NCBI RefSeq assembly: GCF_034702125.1
Contig: NC_085861.1
Span: forward strand, 55,849,363 to 55,913,362
Direction of reading: 5' to 3'
From: Engraulis encrasicolus
Lineage: Eukaryota > Chordata > Actinopteri > Clupeiformes > Engraulidae
Length of the DNA stretch: 64,000 bases
The translations under genes were made by a program, and so were the position numbers. Every line of letters begins with the position of its first letter. Positions within the stretch are counted from its first letter, which is position 1. Below the pieces are notes generated by a model that was given only the letters and a program-made list of their open reading frames with translations, searched no databases and was not told the DNA's origin. This document shows positions 1 through 14,900 of this stretch, piece by piece.

Positions 1-1465
1 AAGATATGAGCAATATTTATCATATTGAAAGGTTAACAATACAGGAATATTAGACTGACGTGTTTGTTGGATTACCCCTGGATTAGTTGAAAAACAAGTA
101 AAAACTCTCAAAAACGGCAATTTAATAATAATAGCTCTTTGATATTTGGTGATGAATTGTACATTCAAGCTTGGTACAAGGCAACAGAACCATTATTGTT
201 TATCAATTATTCTCAAAAAACATAGTTGCATAATAGCAGCAACCAGCAACCAATATCCGAAGAAAAACAGTAATTGAGGGAAAAAAGACTCGCTCGAATA
301 GTTGAACCTATTTTCGAGGCAAAGGCAAAGAAAGGAGGTGCGATGCAAAAGCACTCGTCAGCGTGTGGCTCCATAGGAAGACATCGGAAATAGCATCTAG
401 CAGTGAAAAAAAGCGTACCAGTCTGAACCCTGCCTCAGCCTTACTGTAAGTACTACTTAAGTGCTTTTCGCAAACACAGCCAAGCTGCTAATGACTCTAT
501 GCTTTCACAAGAGATGGGTGTGGTGTTCTCGGCAGGCTCCATGCTGTCCTATGGTAGTCAGTCTGTCAAACGTGCCCAATGATGATTCTACAAAGTCACA
601 TGACATCAGGTGAATAGTATTTTAAAAAAAGTCAAATTAGATGTCTGCTGTGAAGGGTGGCTAGAGGGAGAGGATGGATGCAGTGTTCAGTGTATGTGTT
701 TTAGTTTTGAACAATGGAATGAAAGTCTATAAAGTGTTTTTATACAGTGACCAAAGGCCATTTCTAAGGCAAAGTCTATTCTAAATAATGACTGACACCA
801 AATTCTTTCAACAGACAACAAACACTCTGTTCATCGCTATCATTTTTTTGCTGTGTGTGTGTCCACGTATGTCATTTCTCAGAATATAACAAATATTGTG
901 AACATACTTGGGCCGCCACCTTCATGGTCCTGGAGAAGAGGAACCTGGGAACCCTGCCCGACTACAGAGGAGAAGAAAAGATTTTACATGAGAAGAGAAA
1001 CATTGCAGTAATAAAAACATTGAAACAACGAACAGAGGAGCGTAAATGTATGATTAGCACAGTTCTAATGGCCCGCATTGTCTGCAATATTTATCAATAT
1101 CTATGTAAATTGTTTTTTTTAGATATTTACTTAGGTGTTTATGCTACCACTAACTGGTGCATGCTTCCAACAACAACAAAAAAATGGTTCATTAAATATT
1201 AAAACTGTGACTTAACGGTTCTCATTTAAGGACAATTCTGTTTGTATTCCCCATGCTAGTTGTTTCAGTTGTATTGCTCATACTACCCTTGGTCTCCCTC
1301 CATGTATAATGCTAAGAGGTCAGCAACATCAGCAGGTCCTTACAACACAGCACTAACTTTTTGTGATGATATTTGGAGTATGTTAAGACATTCCAAACAC
1401 CATGTTCAAATTGGCTGGAATCCTTGTTTAAGCCAATGCTATTCATACACTGGACACATACGTAC
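1..1465. other. LSR intron, nothing recognised
   Basis: This is AT-rich DNA downstream of the last readable LSR exon. I found no segment on the minus strand matching the conserved SGYRIQ exon of the family, so the next exon is probably outside the window. Short open frames here show no recognisable domain. Confidence 0.5.
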
Positions 1466-2827
1466 TTGAACTGGCATGATCGTAGTCCCTGTTGTAATCA
1501 GATGGGGGGATGCCCATTGACTGTGGCGGCATAGGAAGCATCGGGATCCCATGTGTTACTCCTCCCATTCCACTCATAGGCTGGGCGTACATGCTGGGCG
1601 GCGCATACAGAGTTGGTGCATAATGACTTGGCACACCACCTGATTTGATGGCTTTTCCTGCCTCGTATACTTAATAGAAGAAAGAAGAGGAGAAACATTT
1701 TATTTTTTATATTAGTTGCTGGAAGACACACTTTCAGTAACTTTCATTGGGTCAAATACTTGTCATGTGATATGCGTCATAGAAATAAAGTTGAGATTCA
1801 AAATCTTTTGTGTGTGTGTGTGTGTTGTGGTGACCAGATGAGGTTTGCTGAATTCGGGACTTTTTGGGATGGGGTGGGGGGTAATGACTGATGTAACCAT
1901 GCAATTCAGACCTTTCAAGATATGGCTTCAATATAATGACAATCACGGTACATGCACACCAACGGCGCGGACATCCACAGTATGTCCACAGAACGTGTCT
2001 GTTATCTGTCCGAAACTGTTAAAATGCATGAAAAAAAATCATGCCTTGCACACAGGACGGCGGTGTAAACGCGGTGCATGTACGTCCCGACCGGACATGT
2101 CCGCGTTGCTCCTTGAAAATAGAACTCGAGTCTATTTTCCTGCGCGGACGTCCGCGTTCAATGTGCGGCTTCCATTGAAAATTAACACCTGCTGCCCGCG
2201 GATATAACGTGGACGTTAACTGTGCAGTGTGAAACGCAGACCGCAAACCTCTCGGACTCGCACTGCTCATGGAGACGTTAAGGAAACGTGTCGTCTGTGT
2301 GTGCATGTACCGTCACTGTTGACATGGATGATTGAAAAGGCCTTAGGAAATGAATTGATTACAGAAGTCGCCGACATTTAGTTTAAAGGTTCTCTTGCAC
2401 ACAGTTGCGATGCCTGCATAGTTTTGTACTCGATGTCATGCCACCCTCATGGTTGATGCACGTTGCGCCCTTCTTTTCTCCTAAATTTTTTCTAATGCTT
2501 TCTCTGTCGCCTACCTGTATCGATGCTTTAGATTTTGAGCTGTGTGTTGAGGTTCTTGTACCCCTATACACTTGTCCCTGTACACCACCCATATCAAATG
2601 AATCTTTCTGTCGGTGCAAAAGTTAGCTTGTCAGTGCACTCGCGCATCTGATATTAGAGCGTCTAAAAAAACAATAATACATTGCCAGGATACACACTGA
2701 CAGAACGGCATAAAACCAGCCACAACAGTGTAATTTTCAGGATATCTGGGGCAGATTCGGGATTCGGGACAAAGGCAGGTTAAAAATGGGTGGCTTTCCC
2801 AATTTTTTTGGGACTTCTGGTCACCCT

Positions 2828-2917
<90 letters not shown>

Positions 2918-5900
2918 AGTACTCACATGCCCTCGGACAACAGCAGCGCTCAGGACAGCATGGGCACCTCACGTAACAGCAGCACGTGTGTGGACAACAC
3001 TGGCAAAAACAGACATACATTTCAGTCATTAAGAGGATAGAGATGATTCGCTCTTAATCATAGAAGATTCATTCTTATTTCTTTTAAGTGCTATGTGACT
3101 TTTGGTTGGCTCTCATATGAGGCTCCTTCTATGTGCCTTCACTGCCTGAATAGCATGATTGCAAGTTCAGTTGTACATTACTGTACCGATAAGTTACATT
3201 CGGTTATGGTAAAGATGACAATTGTCAATGTTGTCAATGTCAATTTTTCATTACCATAAAACGTCTATGACTACGTTTACGTCTATACTGTTTATGACTA
3301 ATCAATGACTACTTCACGACACCGTTTTGACACGTATGACACCAGTGTCAAGTAAAGTGTTACAGAGACTTCTTATCCCATGAGTGTTCATTTGACGGTC
3401 TATTTCACCCTACATGCTACTAAGGTTCCCAAGAGAAGGTTAATTCATCTTGTAACAAATCAAGTCAGACATAAGGGTGCACTGTGTAGGATGGTGGCCA
3501 GAGTAAGTATTCCAACTATGCTGCTCATTTAAACTGTGCCGTCTATTGACAAATTTGCATTTCTAGGAATTCAACATGGCGGACATGGGAGTGCCATTTT
3601 CCCAGTTATAATGAATACTTAGAATATTACACAGTGCACCTTTAAATGTTGCATAGTGACCCTCTATTTCCAGATTTCACTGACCTGGCACCAACAGATC
3701 CCAATTAGCAGCAGCAGGAGAAAGAATCCGATCACCACCAGTGCCACCAGGAGCTTGTCTGTGGCGTAAGGATAGAGAATGGAATAAATGTACTAGGTTT
3801 ATTATGTCTACCTGTTAAATCAAAGCAACCATTATCTTTTCATTCAGACATGTAAAAACAATGAACAAGTTGCACCATTGGAAGCAGCATATTGTTCAAG
3901 CATCCATTTATGAACTTGTTCGCCTTTTTTGGGCTTTTAAGCCATTGATGCTGGATGCTGCATACACACAACATTGACCCAGGTGCCTGGAGATGCATGG
4001 ACACAGCATGCAGGCTCATGAGATTTGAGGTTTTTAATTAAAAATGTGGGTATGTTAGAGCACATTTGAATGCAATTTATTTCATGTTTTTATGTGCTGA
4101 CGCTGAGATATTTCGGTTTTTATAGGCTGAGAGCACCTTTTCCCAAAATGGGTTGAGGAATTTAGCAGGCACTTTTTACAGGTGTTTAAGGCATCAATAG
4201 GTTAAACACTGTGATGAGGAGTACTGTGTACACAGATACTGGCAGACAAGTCTCAAGTGCTCTCAGGCAACTACCAGCGTGAAAATAAGTTATGTGAAAT
4301 TAAACATTTTAATATGCAAGATGCACCTGAGTATTAGTTGTAAGACTAGTCAAACCACGAAAGAAGTATGACTCATAGACTGGAAAATGCAGTGTGCTAA
4401 AGGAGCGTTGAATAACTACCCCATCAGCTGCTAGATGTTCTTGTTCTATAGAGGTGGTCTGTGGCCTGTCTTACGATTCTAAATATGGCCTTGGACCTGG
4501 CTCAAATGGCTGAGGCACTGTACTGTTACTCTGGGAAGGCAGGTTCAATTTCAGCCTGAGGTCATTTCCAAATCCTCCCCCATCTTTCTCTCCCAACCAT
4601 TTCCTGTCATCTCATTACAGTCACAAAAAACAGAATTAGATTCTAAATATGGTAACTAACCAGGATAAAAGTGGTGTATGCATGTACCATCAGTGCATAT
4701 GTACCGTCTTAAGTGGGATCAATTCCATTCCATTCCATTCATTTTGATTACGGAATAAACGCCTTATAAAACATTTTTTCCTCATCAATCATCTCTGGCT
4801 TGTCTGCTACCATTATTAGACCCACTGTCCAGGCCTAATGCACACACTTTCAGCAAACCATGCTTTCCTTTCAGAAGGCCCATTTAAATGGCATTACATT
4901 TTTTGCACTATATTTCCAACAGCGGAAATAAAACTGATCAAATGTCCCAGATACCTCTTTGTACCAGTTTTCTAATTGATAGTAATAGATTCACACTCTT
5001 ATCTGCTATATCATTCTGCATTGACATCCCATCCTAAGAAGTTTAACCACTCATCAATACCACAGCGGTCTTCTTTAGACAGGCGTGACCACAACAACTC
5101 CCCCCATCACATCTTGACATACAGTGCATTTAGACGGCAAGTTTGATTTCCATCCCCAAAATGAGACGGTGGGGTCAGCGACAACAAACAGCTGTACATG
5201 GGCAGCTGTTAGCAGAGGGATTGCAAAAATAATTTAACATTGTTATTATGCACATCCAGAAGATTATGTTAAGATTAAGTGATGAAAAACGAACGTGGAG
5301 GTCCTTGTATATTAGAGCCTGCCTTATTTAGTAAATGCTTGTCCATAGTGATTTCTCCATACTGTCGACTCATTCATTCATTGTTCGTTGATTGACCTCA
5401 TCCAACAATTTACGATTGATTGATAACCAGTGTTTTTTCCCCCTCAAAATCTAAATGTTCTTCACATGCAATTCGTCCCATTTTTTGCTATTTTTTTTAA
5501 CCAATTAATTGTTGACATCCCTACTGTTTAACAATTGACTACATTCCTATGTAGCCTTCCCAGCAGGGAAACTGCGCAAAGTAACCTAATCATGCTGGTA
5601 ATATGTGATCACCCCTTCCAACTAGCCATCCACCCTTCCCCCTCCCATACACACACTCACACACACACAAAGCAAAAATAACAAATGCTCCACCTTCCAT
5701 GACCAGCAAATCAATGCCAGGCAGCAGGTCTGTGGTATTTGCCTTTCTTTCTGTGAAGGAAAGATAAAGTTTTGTTTACTGAACATTAGGGGTGTAAATC
5801 AGAGCCTTTACAGCGTTGATTCAATATCGATTCCTTAGGCCAACGATTCGATTATTTTCGATACTTGGAATGCCGCCTGATTCGATGGTTCATATTGTTT

Positions 5901-8900
5901 ACCTTACAGGCAAAGCTCATGTGTGAAATAAATGAAATTGACAACGGCTGAAATATCTGCATGTGTTTTATTTGAGGAACATCATTATTACAGTTAGTAT
6001 TATTGTTACTGCATGAGCAAAAAGAAGCTCACAAAATGAGTGCAATAACAACAAAAACGATTAATCGATTAACAACGATTAACCGATTCTCTTGTGGAGG
6101 AATCGATTAATTGAATTGCCGGCGGTAGGATCGATGCATCGATAAAAGATTTACAACCTTACTGAACATTGCAATGTCCAGCACTACCTCATCATGTGAA
6201 CCTGCCAATTAATCAACTCACCAACATCTAATTGCTACATGAGTGTCTATTCAACGAAACAGAAAAACAAGTGTGACAGAGCGCGTTTACATGATCACAA
6301 TAAACAGACTACTGGCAATAGCAGATTGCTTGAATAAACTGTAAGTTGCTTACTTGGGTCAGGTGGAGGTGTTCTGCCTTTACTGCCCAATACTAAACTA
6401 CACTAAAGCTTGTGACGATTCTAGAATGACAATAACTTGGTAATAACCCGTTTAAGGTTATTCCATGTCAGAAATGTTCCTTAAGCCAAAAACCTACCTG
6501 TGGTAATCAGATTTTTCATAAATCAGTTACTGCAATTAACGAATTATGAATTCTGTTTGCATGGGCGCTTAAACTATCAGAATACTCAAAAAACCTGACC
6601 ATAAACTGTTTATTGATATGCATGCAAACACGCCGATAGCCCAGAGCATAACTACCACCACCAAGTACAACGGAAGCAACAGCAGCCTGCCTGCAAAGAT
6701 GATGAAATTGTGTTTTTTGGAGTAGTTTCACAATCAGGTTAAATGGTTTGAATTATTTGTCTTGGATGTATACTGAGTTGCCTGGTTACCACCAGACCTA
6801 ATCACAAGTGTCTTTCAGATCGAAACGATTGTGTAGAACTAAAGGCAGTATGGGAGTTCCCAGGCTAGTATAGGGAGCACCTGATAATATTTTCGGAATA
6901 TTAAGTTAGTGCTGCGTTTAGAGTTTGGTTCCATTTACATTGAATGAAACACAACGTTAAGGTTAATAGCTAAGGGATGAAAATATTAGTAACTTAAATC
7001 ACGGAGACCGAATTCACATGACTTACTAGAGTCTTAAACACATTACAGATTCAGTAATTCTGTTGTACTTGACTACGGTTATAACTAATAAGAATGCCAC
7101 CAGGAGGTAAAATACAACTACATACAATATACATCCCTGGCCCTCTAAAAATTGAAGGCATAAAAAGCCCAACAACACCTAAACAGAAAACAAGAAATGT
7201 CACATGGTGCACTGTATCGGAATGAGTGACACGTAATTCAAGGGAAGAGACACAGGTACAACAGTTAACAGTTGTTATCACAACCACCTTCCTCTGGGCA
7301 TATTTCACCATTTCCGATCAAAAAAACAATGATTCTTAAGATTGCATGACTTAGGATTGCTTGGCTGAATTTCAACCCCTTCTCGTTGGTGGTTTGTTTG
7401 ATACAGTACAATGCTCACCTACCATGCCAGTGATGACAGACTGTGATTAAAAAAAAGTAATGTTCATTTCAGAAAAGTGTCTGAAGATTGTCATTCATCC
7501 ACATCATTCCCCACCAATTATAGTTATAAGAAACCAATCTTGAAAGACATTGTGTTCCCTCTTTAAGGAGTTTTGGTCAGTTTCTGGTTAATGTAGGAGA
7601 GAACACTACCAACCCCTTCTCCACTTGCCAAAAGCAACATGTCAAGCTTTAAAGACAAGTTCACGTCACTTCTCCCAGGAGATATTCGATTGCCTCTGAT
7701 GGTGATGAGCGGTTAGACATAGTCAGATGCCAGAGTATAAATGGGAGTTGTTGTGGTCACGACTGTGTAAAGAAGATTGCTGTAGGTGTAAAGAAGACTG
7801 CTGTAGGTACTGATGAGTTCCAAGAATGGGATCTCAAGGCAAAATGGTATGTAGCAGATGATAAATGACATAGAACCCCTCAGAGTCTTGGTCCTGGAAA
7901 AATACAGTCATAGAGGGTCTATGGGTAGTACGAGAGAGGAAACTCACAACTTTTTCCGGGCGGTACTGTCCACTAAGTGGTGCCATCCAAGCAGCGCAAA
8001 GGAGCGCCAAGGAGCGCAGAGGCTGTTAAAATTAATGGGGTCCCATGGAGCTCAACCACAGATGCTGCCGTTGCTTGGGAGAGAATTGGCATCACATTTT
8101 CATTGCATTTTCCCCAAAGGCAGGATAAATTATCCTTTCAAACAGCACTTAGTTTCAATGTTTAAACTCGCCTGATCTTTGTAAAATACGTCTTTATTGT
8201 CAATATGACGTCACCAGTGGCTTCACACACTGTGTTTGGATTGGTCGGCTGGCTGCATTGCTGTGATCACGACTGCCGTAAAGCAATTTTGTTAGCAAGA
8301 TGCTAGCGGAGCCTGACTCATAAATGCCAAAGCTGTGAGAAATCAGAAGGACATAACTGCCAGGTTAATGTATTTCATTTAATTCCACATTGGTTTCTCA
8401 GAACCCACAGTAATATTGTCAAGTTCCAGCCGACAGCGAGCACAATTGTCAATCATTAGCGCCAGCCTTATGGGCTGCGCTGTCTCGACAGCGCTCATAG
8501 GTGAACTGCAGGCAGGGGTTGGATGGTGAGATTGGACACTGTATGTAAACCCACTGTGATACAGTGCTGTACATAAGGTTTTTTTCTCCACTTCTGATTT
8601 CTTACCATTTAAGCCAACCAAATTCTATATTTCGTTATTTTTCAAACATTTTCAAAAGATTTTCAAGTGACATTATTTATTAAATGGCAAGATGTACCTC
8701 TAATTTCAATGTTCAAAGAGTTGATGTACATATCAAAATAAATAAATAAGAAAATTTAGTAAAAAAGACAAAAGTCTGGCATGGGCTTAAAGGGTATCAT
8801 TTTCCGCAATATGAGGAAGAGTTTGTTCACTTCTAACTTCAACCCTATTTGGTACTCAATGCTTTTGAGAGTAGTGAAACAATCCAAGTGCAATTACACA

Positions 8901-11900
8901 AAATGAAATGCAGATTTTCTGTGCAGATTAAAAAATGGGCACTGTGCGAAAGGTGTAATAACACCGCAGGAGCACTTCGCCGTTGCATTGATATCTTGGT
9001 ATGTGTTATGTATGCGTGTGTGCACGCGTGTGTGTGTGCACTCATGCGAACCTCGGACAATTGGCGCCATACAGCAGCATCCAGAGCTGGTGTGTAAATG
9101 TGGGAATGTGTAGGTTTCTGTATTTGAAAGCGCTTTGGCTCAACTTCATAATTTTGATACTGTAGAAATATAGGTTTTGATAATGTAGAAATATAGGTTG
9201 TATTGTATTGTGCTGACATAGTGCCCATTTTATCTGGCAAAAATAAATAAATAATAATTAAAACAAAATAAAAATTAAATCGCCATTTCATTTTGTGTAA
9301 GTACACTGGGATCTTGTAGTCATTCAAGTGTATTTCAAGCACTTAACCACCGTACTGTACGCTAGTGTTTGGCATGTTTTTTTAATGTATGTTTACTGTA
9401 GTGGTATGATGGAATTGCACTTTGAACTTTGGTTTTGCCTTTGACTATGACTGATGTGGTGGCTGCAGGGAGAGTTTTGTCTTTACAAAAGTGATGAAAC
9501 TGGTGATAACTAGGAGGTAAAGCAGGGTAAAGCTGTGTGTTTACCAGAAACTACTCACATTAGTTTAGCTTTATCATAACGGCTCTGGCGATATGAACAT
9601 TCCAATTGGTTTTCAACGAACCGCCTCCTAGCTCATTGTCCAAATATTAGCTTGACTTTAATCGCTGAAATTCACTCTGGTCGCCAGGTCGCTCATGGCC
9701 AATTCCTTTGGTCACTTTATTTGCCAACCCTCCATAGAGAAATAATGACTTCTGTCGCTCCGGTAGCATACAGTAGGTCGCTTTTGGTGTACACACAGTC
9801 TTAGGTTTGTGCCATTAAAGGGACACAACATAGGGGAAAAAGTTCAGTAGGCCGAATCAGCCAATGCTTAAATGAGTCATTAGTATGCTAACAGTGACTC
9901 TCCCAACCACTTTCACAGCCAGTACACGACAATACCCTATGTCCAATTTCCTGCAGTTTAAAAAAGTTGCACCATTGGCCATTGGGCTTCTAACCTATAG
10001 ATGCTGCTGCCTGGACGCAGCATTCAGGCTCATGAGGGCAGCTTTACCCAAAAAGGGCTTAGGCATTTAGCAGGTGTTTTTTTGCAGGTGCCTTAAGTTA
10101 AAACGGGTGAAGTGTCAACTACTGTATAGCTGACGGTAGATATTGGGGATTCAAGGATTCAAGCTACTTTGATGAACCGAAACATGGGCCTCAGGGTCAC
10201 CCAAGGCCATTCCCGTATCCTTCCCCATATCACTTGTTTCCTGACACTCCATCACCTTCCTGTCTTCATAAAGGCATACAAGCCCATAAAATATGTTTTC
10301 TTGAAAAGGGAAAGACAGACAAGGGCCTCAGACACAAAAGTACTCCAGATGATCAGTCATGAATGCCCAAATAAAACCCTGGCACAACCTAAGCCTTGTA
10401 ACCAAATGTAATAATGACAAATCACTACCAATTTTGAATCAAACCGATTATTTTGGTGGTGATAATTATGGCACCCATGAATTCTATTGTATGTGATTTC
10501 ATTCTGGGTCACTGATTAATCAGTCGAAGGTCTTTTTGGGTAGTGTAAGAAGTACTTGTACTGATTGTGAAACTACCCAATCCAGTCTATGGACTAGTTA
10601 ATCCAATGTTTCCCCCACCCCTAAAAGGATGCAGAGTATGCATTAAAGGTGCACTGTGTAGGATGGTGAACAGAGTAGGTATTGCAACTATGCTGCTCAT
10701 TGAAACTGTGCTGCCTATTGCCAAATTTGATCATTTCATGAATATTTACTTAGAAATAAACTAATACTTACTAGTATGACCAACGTACAGTAAGTTTTGC
10801 AGCTAAAAAATTCTATTTCTGGAAATTCAAACTGAAGGACATAGAGAAGATCCACCTTTCATGTTTGAAAAATGTTCTGGTCATCGTGAGTATTTGTGAA
10901 AAAGGTAACATTTGTGAACGAGCAGCATGGATTCCGGAAAGAAAATGCTAAAAATATTACACAGTGCAACTTTAAGCATTTTTACTTGTTCAATTGCTAA
11001 AAGAGAACATCAAAATACTGACCGAGCACAATGAGTTCAGTGTAGCATTCTCCATTTCCCGAGAGGTCCACTGCAGAGGCCACGGTGCAGATGTAAACGC
11101 CACTGTCTCCCCATGCAGTCTGAGCAATGCTCAGGTCAGCGTCTGGGCAACAAAAACAGAGAAGGTAACTAAAAGGTTCCTGACCTGCACAGGGGAGTAT
11201 TCCAAGAACCTAGCTCAGAAGTCAACCAGGTTAAATTACCCTTGAGGTAGTGGTAAATCATCTAATAGAAGAGCCTGGAGTCCTCAGTTCCTTAGCCAAA
11301 TGAGACTTGTGGACTATCCATTATCCGGTTTACCACTTCTTGTAGGTTAACTCAGCCAGGTTAGCCAGCTTAGTATCCAGGTCAATGCAGCACAATTTCC
11401 ATTTGATTTTGAAAAATCGACATTTTCCTTCAATACATTTTTCAAACAAAACATCTGCGTTCACACACCATTGATGAATCTGCATATATAGGCTATCGAG
11501 AGAACACATCACAATGGTATTCGGCAGTGTAGAGGGAAAGAGACAGCTAAAAAAAAGTGATGTGAAGGAAATTAGTTTACTTAAAGCGATACTGTACCTT
11601 TTCTGGAATAAGCTAATTTTACACCTCTCCTTCAGTTAAATAACTGATTTCCACACTACAAGGGCAGATTTAACGGTGGCCACTGTTTGCCTCCACATTA
11701 GACCATACCAGTCTAGTCACATGTTGGCTGTCGAGGGAAAACTTTAAGGCAGTGGAATGAAATCACGACAAGATTTAGCACACGGTCAGGTAACGTTAAT
11801 ATTACAACATACTTCCTGCTGTAAAATAAAACGTATTACTGTAGAGAGGAAGGCAGTGGGGTCATGAGGAAGTCTCCCACGAGCTTCAACACATACAAAT

Positions 11901-14900
11901 CAAATTTCCATGCGAGCCTGGACATGCCCATATTGCTTGTCAGCCTGGCCCACACCAGCCTGTACATGGGTTTCCCATTTGTAAAAATTCCTGTCTGTGC
12001 GTGCAGCTAGGGGTCCCTCTTCAACCTCTGATTGTTGGAAGATGCTGTCACTCAAGAAAGACGCTCACGTGGTTGGCTGCTTAGCATCTTGCCCCTCCTT
12101 ACCGTGCGAATCTTTGTAAACGGGAAACCTATCTATTCTCAGTTCCTTCAGGTCTGGAAAAACAAGAACCTTTTTTTTAAAAATGCCATTCTCCAACCCT
12201 CTGACTCAGTGTTATGATTGCTGTGGCTCTATTAACTCATTGGCTGCCAGCCATTTTCATAAAAGAGTAACCCAGAGTGCCAGAGATTTTTCAGCATTTT
12301 GGGTGTTTTTTGGAGGCTCACAGAAAATTGAGTTCTGTGTCTATGTCAACACCATACCTATCAAAACACAGATTAGACGCTCATCTGTCATCAGAAAAAA
12401 ACGGTGTCTCTCTACCCCTTTCCGTTCTTTCATAATCATCTGTTGAAAATAAGTGGAATTTGCCAAAATGCTGCTTTCTAGCGAAAAAGCTGAGAAAACG
12501 GCATTTGAAGTTGAACTCTTTGCAAGTGTTTTTGCTCATAATGACACCTTCCTAACAACTCCAAACCTATCAGATGCTATTACAGAGTCTCCTGTCATCT
12601 GTAGCCAGAACAAAAGATCGTTTGTATGGTCTTTTCAACCTAATAATGTACTGAAATATAACTGGGTGGGCTTGAAAACAAGAGTGTTTGTTGCTGGCGC
12701 GCACAATGGATCATGACAGCAGGTGCATGTAACTCATGTGAAATACTAACTCACAGAAATACTGTCCCTCTGTTTAGCCTGTCCTCCTCTCGTTGGGGAA
12801 CAAATCACATAACAGCTGATTTGTTTCCTCCCGTACTGTGAACTGGGAGAGGCAGGCAGGCAAGCAGGCAGGCAGCACAACTTAGCTTACTGCTGCTTCT
12901 TTGGCAGAGCGGACAATTTGCAGATTGATGATTACTGTCATCATGTTTCTGCTATAGTGATCTTGTCATATATTGTTCAATGAATTTTCTTTTGATAAAG
13001 TACTGATCACATATCCAACATTTCACAAGCCGATTGGAGTGGGGAAGGCTAGCTGGTCTGAGGCTAAGTGCAATGCTTTCTCATGTGAGCTGAATCTGAC
13101 CAGACACAAAGGCTAGCCTGCTCTGTTCCAAGAATCTGCAACCCCCCTGTCTTTTTGATGATACAGTAAGCTGATCATACTATACAGATCCATAACTGCA
13201 ACTGTAGAATGAGTAAAAATACTGTAGTTGACTTACCAAGGCTCCTTTATTTAGGCTTAGTTGTAAGTTGTTAGCGATTTCGTGCTAGCTAGCTAGTGTA
13301 GCAAACAATAGCCAAACATTCCCAACTGAGGTGAAAACTAGTCCCGTGCATTTTCCTGTTTGGTGATCTTTTGTACGCATCATCCTGATGTTGTGTAGGC
13401 TGATCACATTATCCAAAATGAAACAGTTGCCACACAGATCATCTCTGGTTGGACATGGTGTATTTTGGGCAAGCTAGTTACAATGCCTACTAGCTAGATG
13501 GCAACAGGGGGGTGTATTTTGGTCATGAGAGGAAGTTTTTTTTTTGTCAGGCTCTGACACTAAAATCAGTATAATACCTGTGTTAAAATCAGAGGGCAAG
13601 AAAGTAGACTACTGTCACAGGTGCTTTACTTTCAAAAATGATTTTGCTATGCTACTTTTGAGATTATAATAGTAAAAAGGGATGTTTTTGTCTTGACATT
13701 TCCTCTTGATGTGAGCTAATGCCCTGCCCTGACTGTTCCTAAGGACACTTCTGCCACCTAGTGGAACAGTTAGAACATGACTAGAGGCGTGAAATTAATA
13801 CACAACATAGGTCAGACCGTCCTCAAGGCTTGGCTGTAAAAAAACGCAATTATCGGCGAACGACGTCGAAGGCAGGGGGCGTCACTATTCGAAATGACGT
13901 CATTCGACGGCTAAGGCAGCCAATGAGTTAAGAGGTATAGAGTCAATTCATTAAGAGAGTAAATCATGCCCATTCTGTAAAGTCTATGTAATAATGTAAT
14001 TGTACGTTTGTATGATTTAAGCTCTACAGACAATGTTCATACAGAGCCAAACACATCTCTGTATATCTCACACGGTCCTGTATAGTAAAGGCATAAAAGC
14101 CCCTAAAATGTGTTTAAAACCCTCACTATTATTGATGCTGATCCTGCGGCCCTGGTATTCCTTTCCCAGTGTAACGGAGAGCTGCTTGGTCGCCACAATG
14201 CGCACCGTGCGCTGGTTGTCTGGGCACTCTGTGACCGGGTCGTAGTTGGGGTTGGTCTGGGACAGGGCGTTATCGGAGCTGCTGGGGTTCAGGGCCATGT
14301 CGATGGGGTCCCTGCAGAAGGATTTGTACTTCCATGTGACCAGCGGCTGGTTAGGGTCGGAGGTCTGGTACTGACACTGCAGCGTCACCGGCTGGAAGAG
14401 GATCACCACATATCTCTTGGCAGGGCACTGCACGTTTATCGCCAGGCTGGGGCCGATGAAGAGGGCTGCAACACAGAATGACTTCAGAGTCAGAGAAAGC
14501 CAAGCAGACTACATCATGCTCGTTTTTATGTGTGTAGAGAAGTGTACGTGTACCCATTAAGCCCACCACAATCCACAAACTGCAACTCCGTTGAAGGTAA
14601 CACAGCTGTCTTAATAAGCCCTTCCACCCGTGGTTAGTCCAACTCCGAGCACAGAAATGGAAATTGGTTGTTTGAGTCAATTGTGTGACTTGTGTAACTT
14701 CTGATCATTCAACCACAAAACTGTACTCAAGTACTCTTCCTTGTGTTTCAACATATTCTGATGTTTATTGCATTTCATTGGTCCCGTCCCAACTTATTTG
14801 AACCTTGGCATTTATCAAACCTAAGATGAGCACATACTGTATGTCCCTCAAAAACATATTTTTCTCGGTTTTAACTGTTATGTGGTCTTTTCACTATTCT

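Noticed and set aside
855..1202. 115-codon plus-strand frame
   Set aside because: No domain, no splice or promoter context, and AT-rich intronic surroundings.
2631..3040. Open frames of Thr-His or Cys-Val repeats across the GT tract
   Set aside because: These are translations of a microsatellite; only the short LSR exon at 2927-2999 is real. The same applies to 18865-19133 and 24440-24697.
14110..14481. Plus-strand 123-codon frame
   Set aside because: It is antisense to LSR exon 2, which has clear Ig-domain coding and splice sites on the minus strand.
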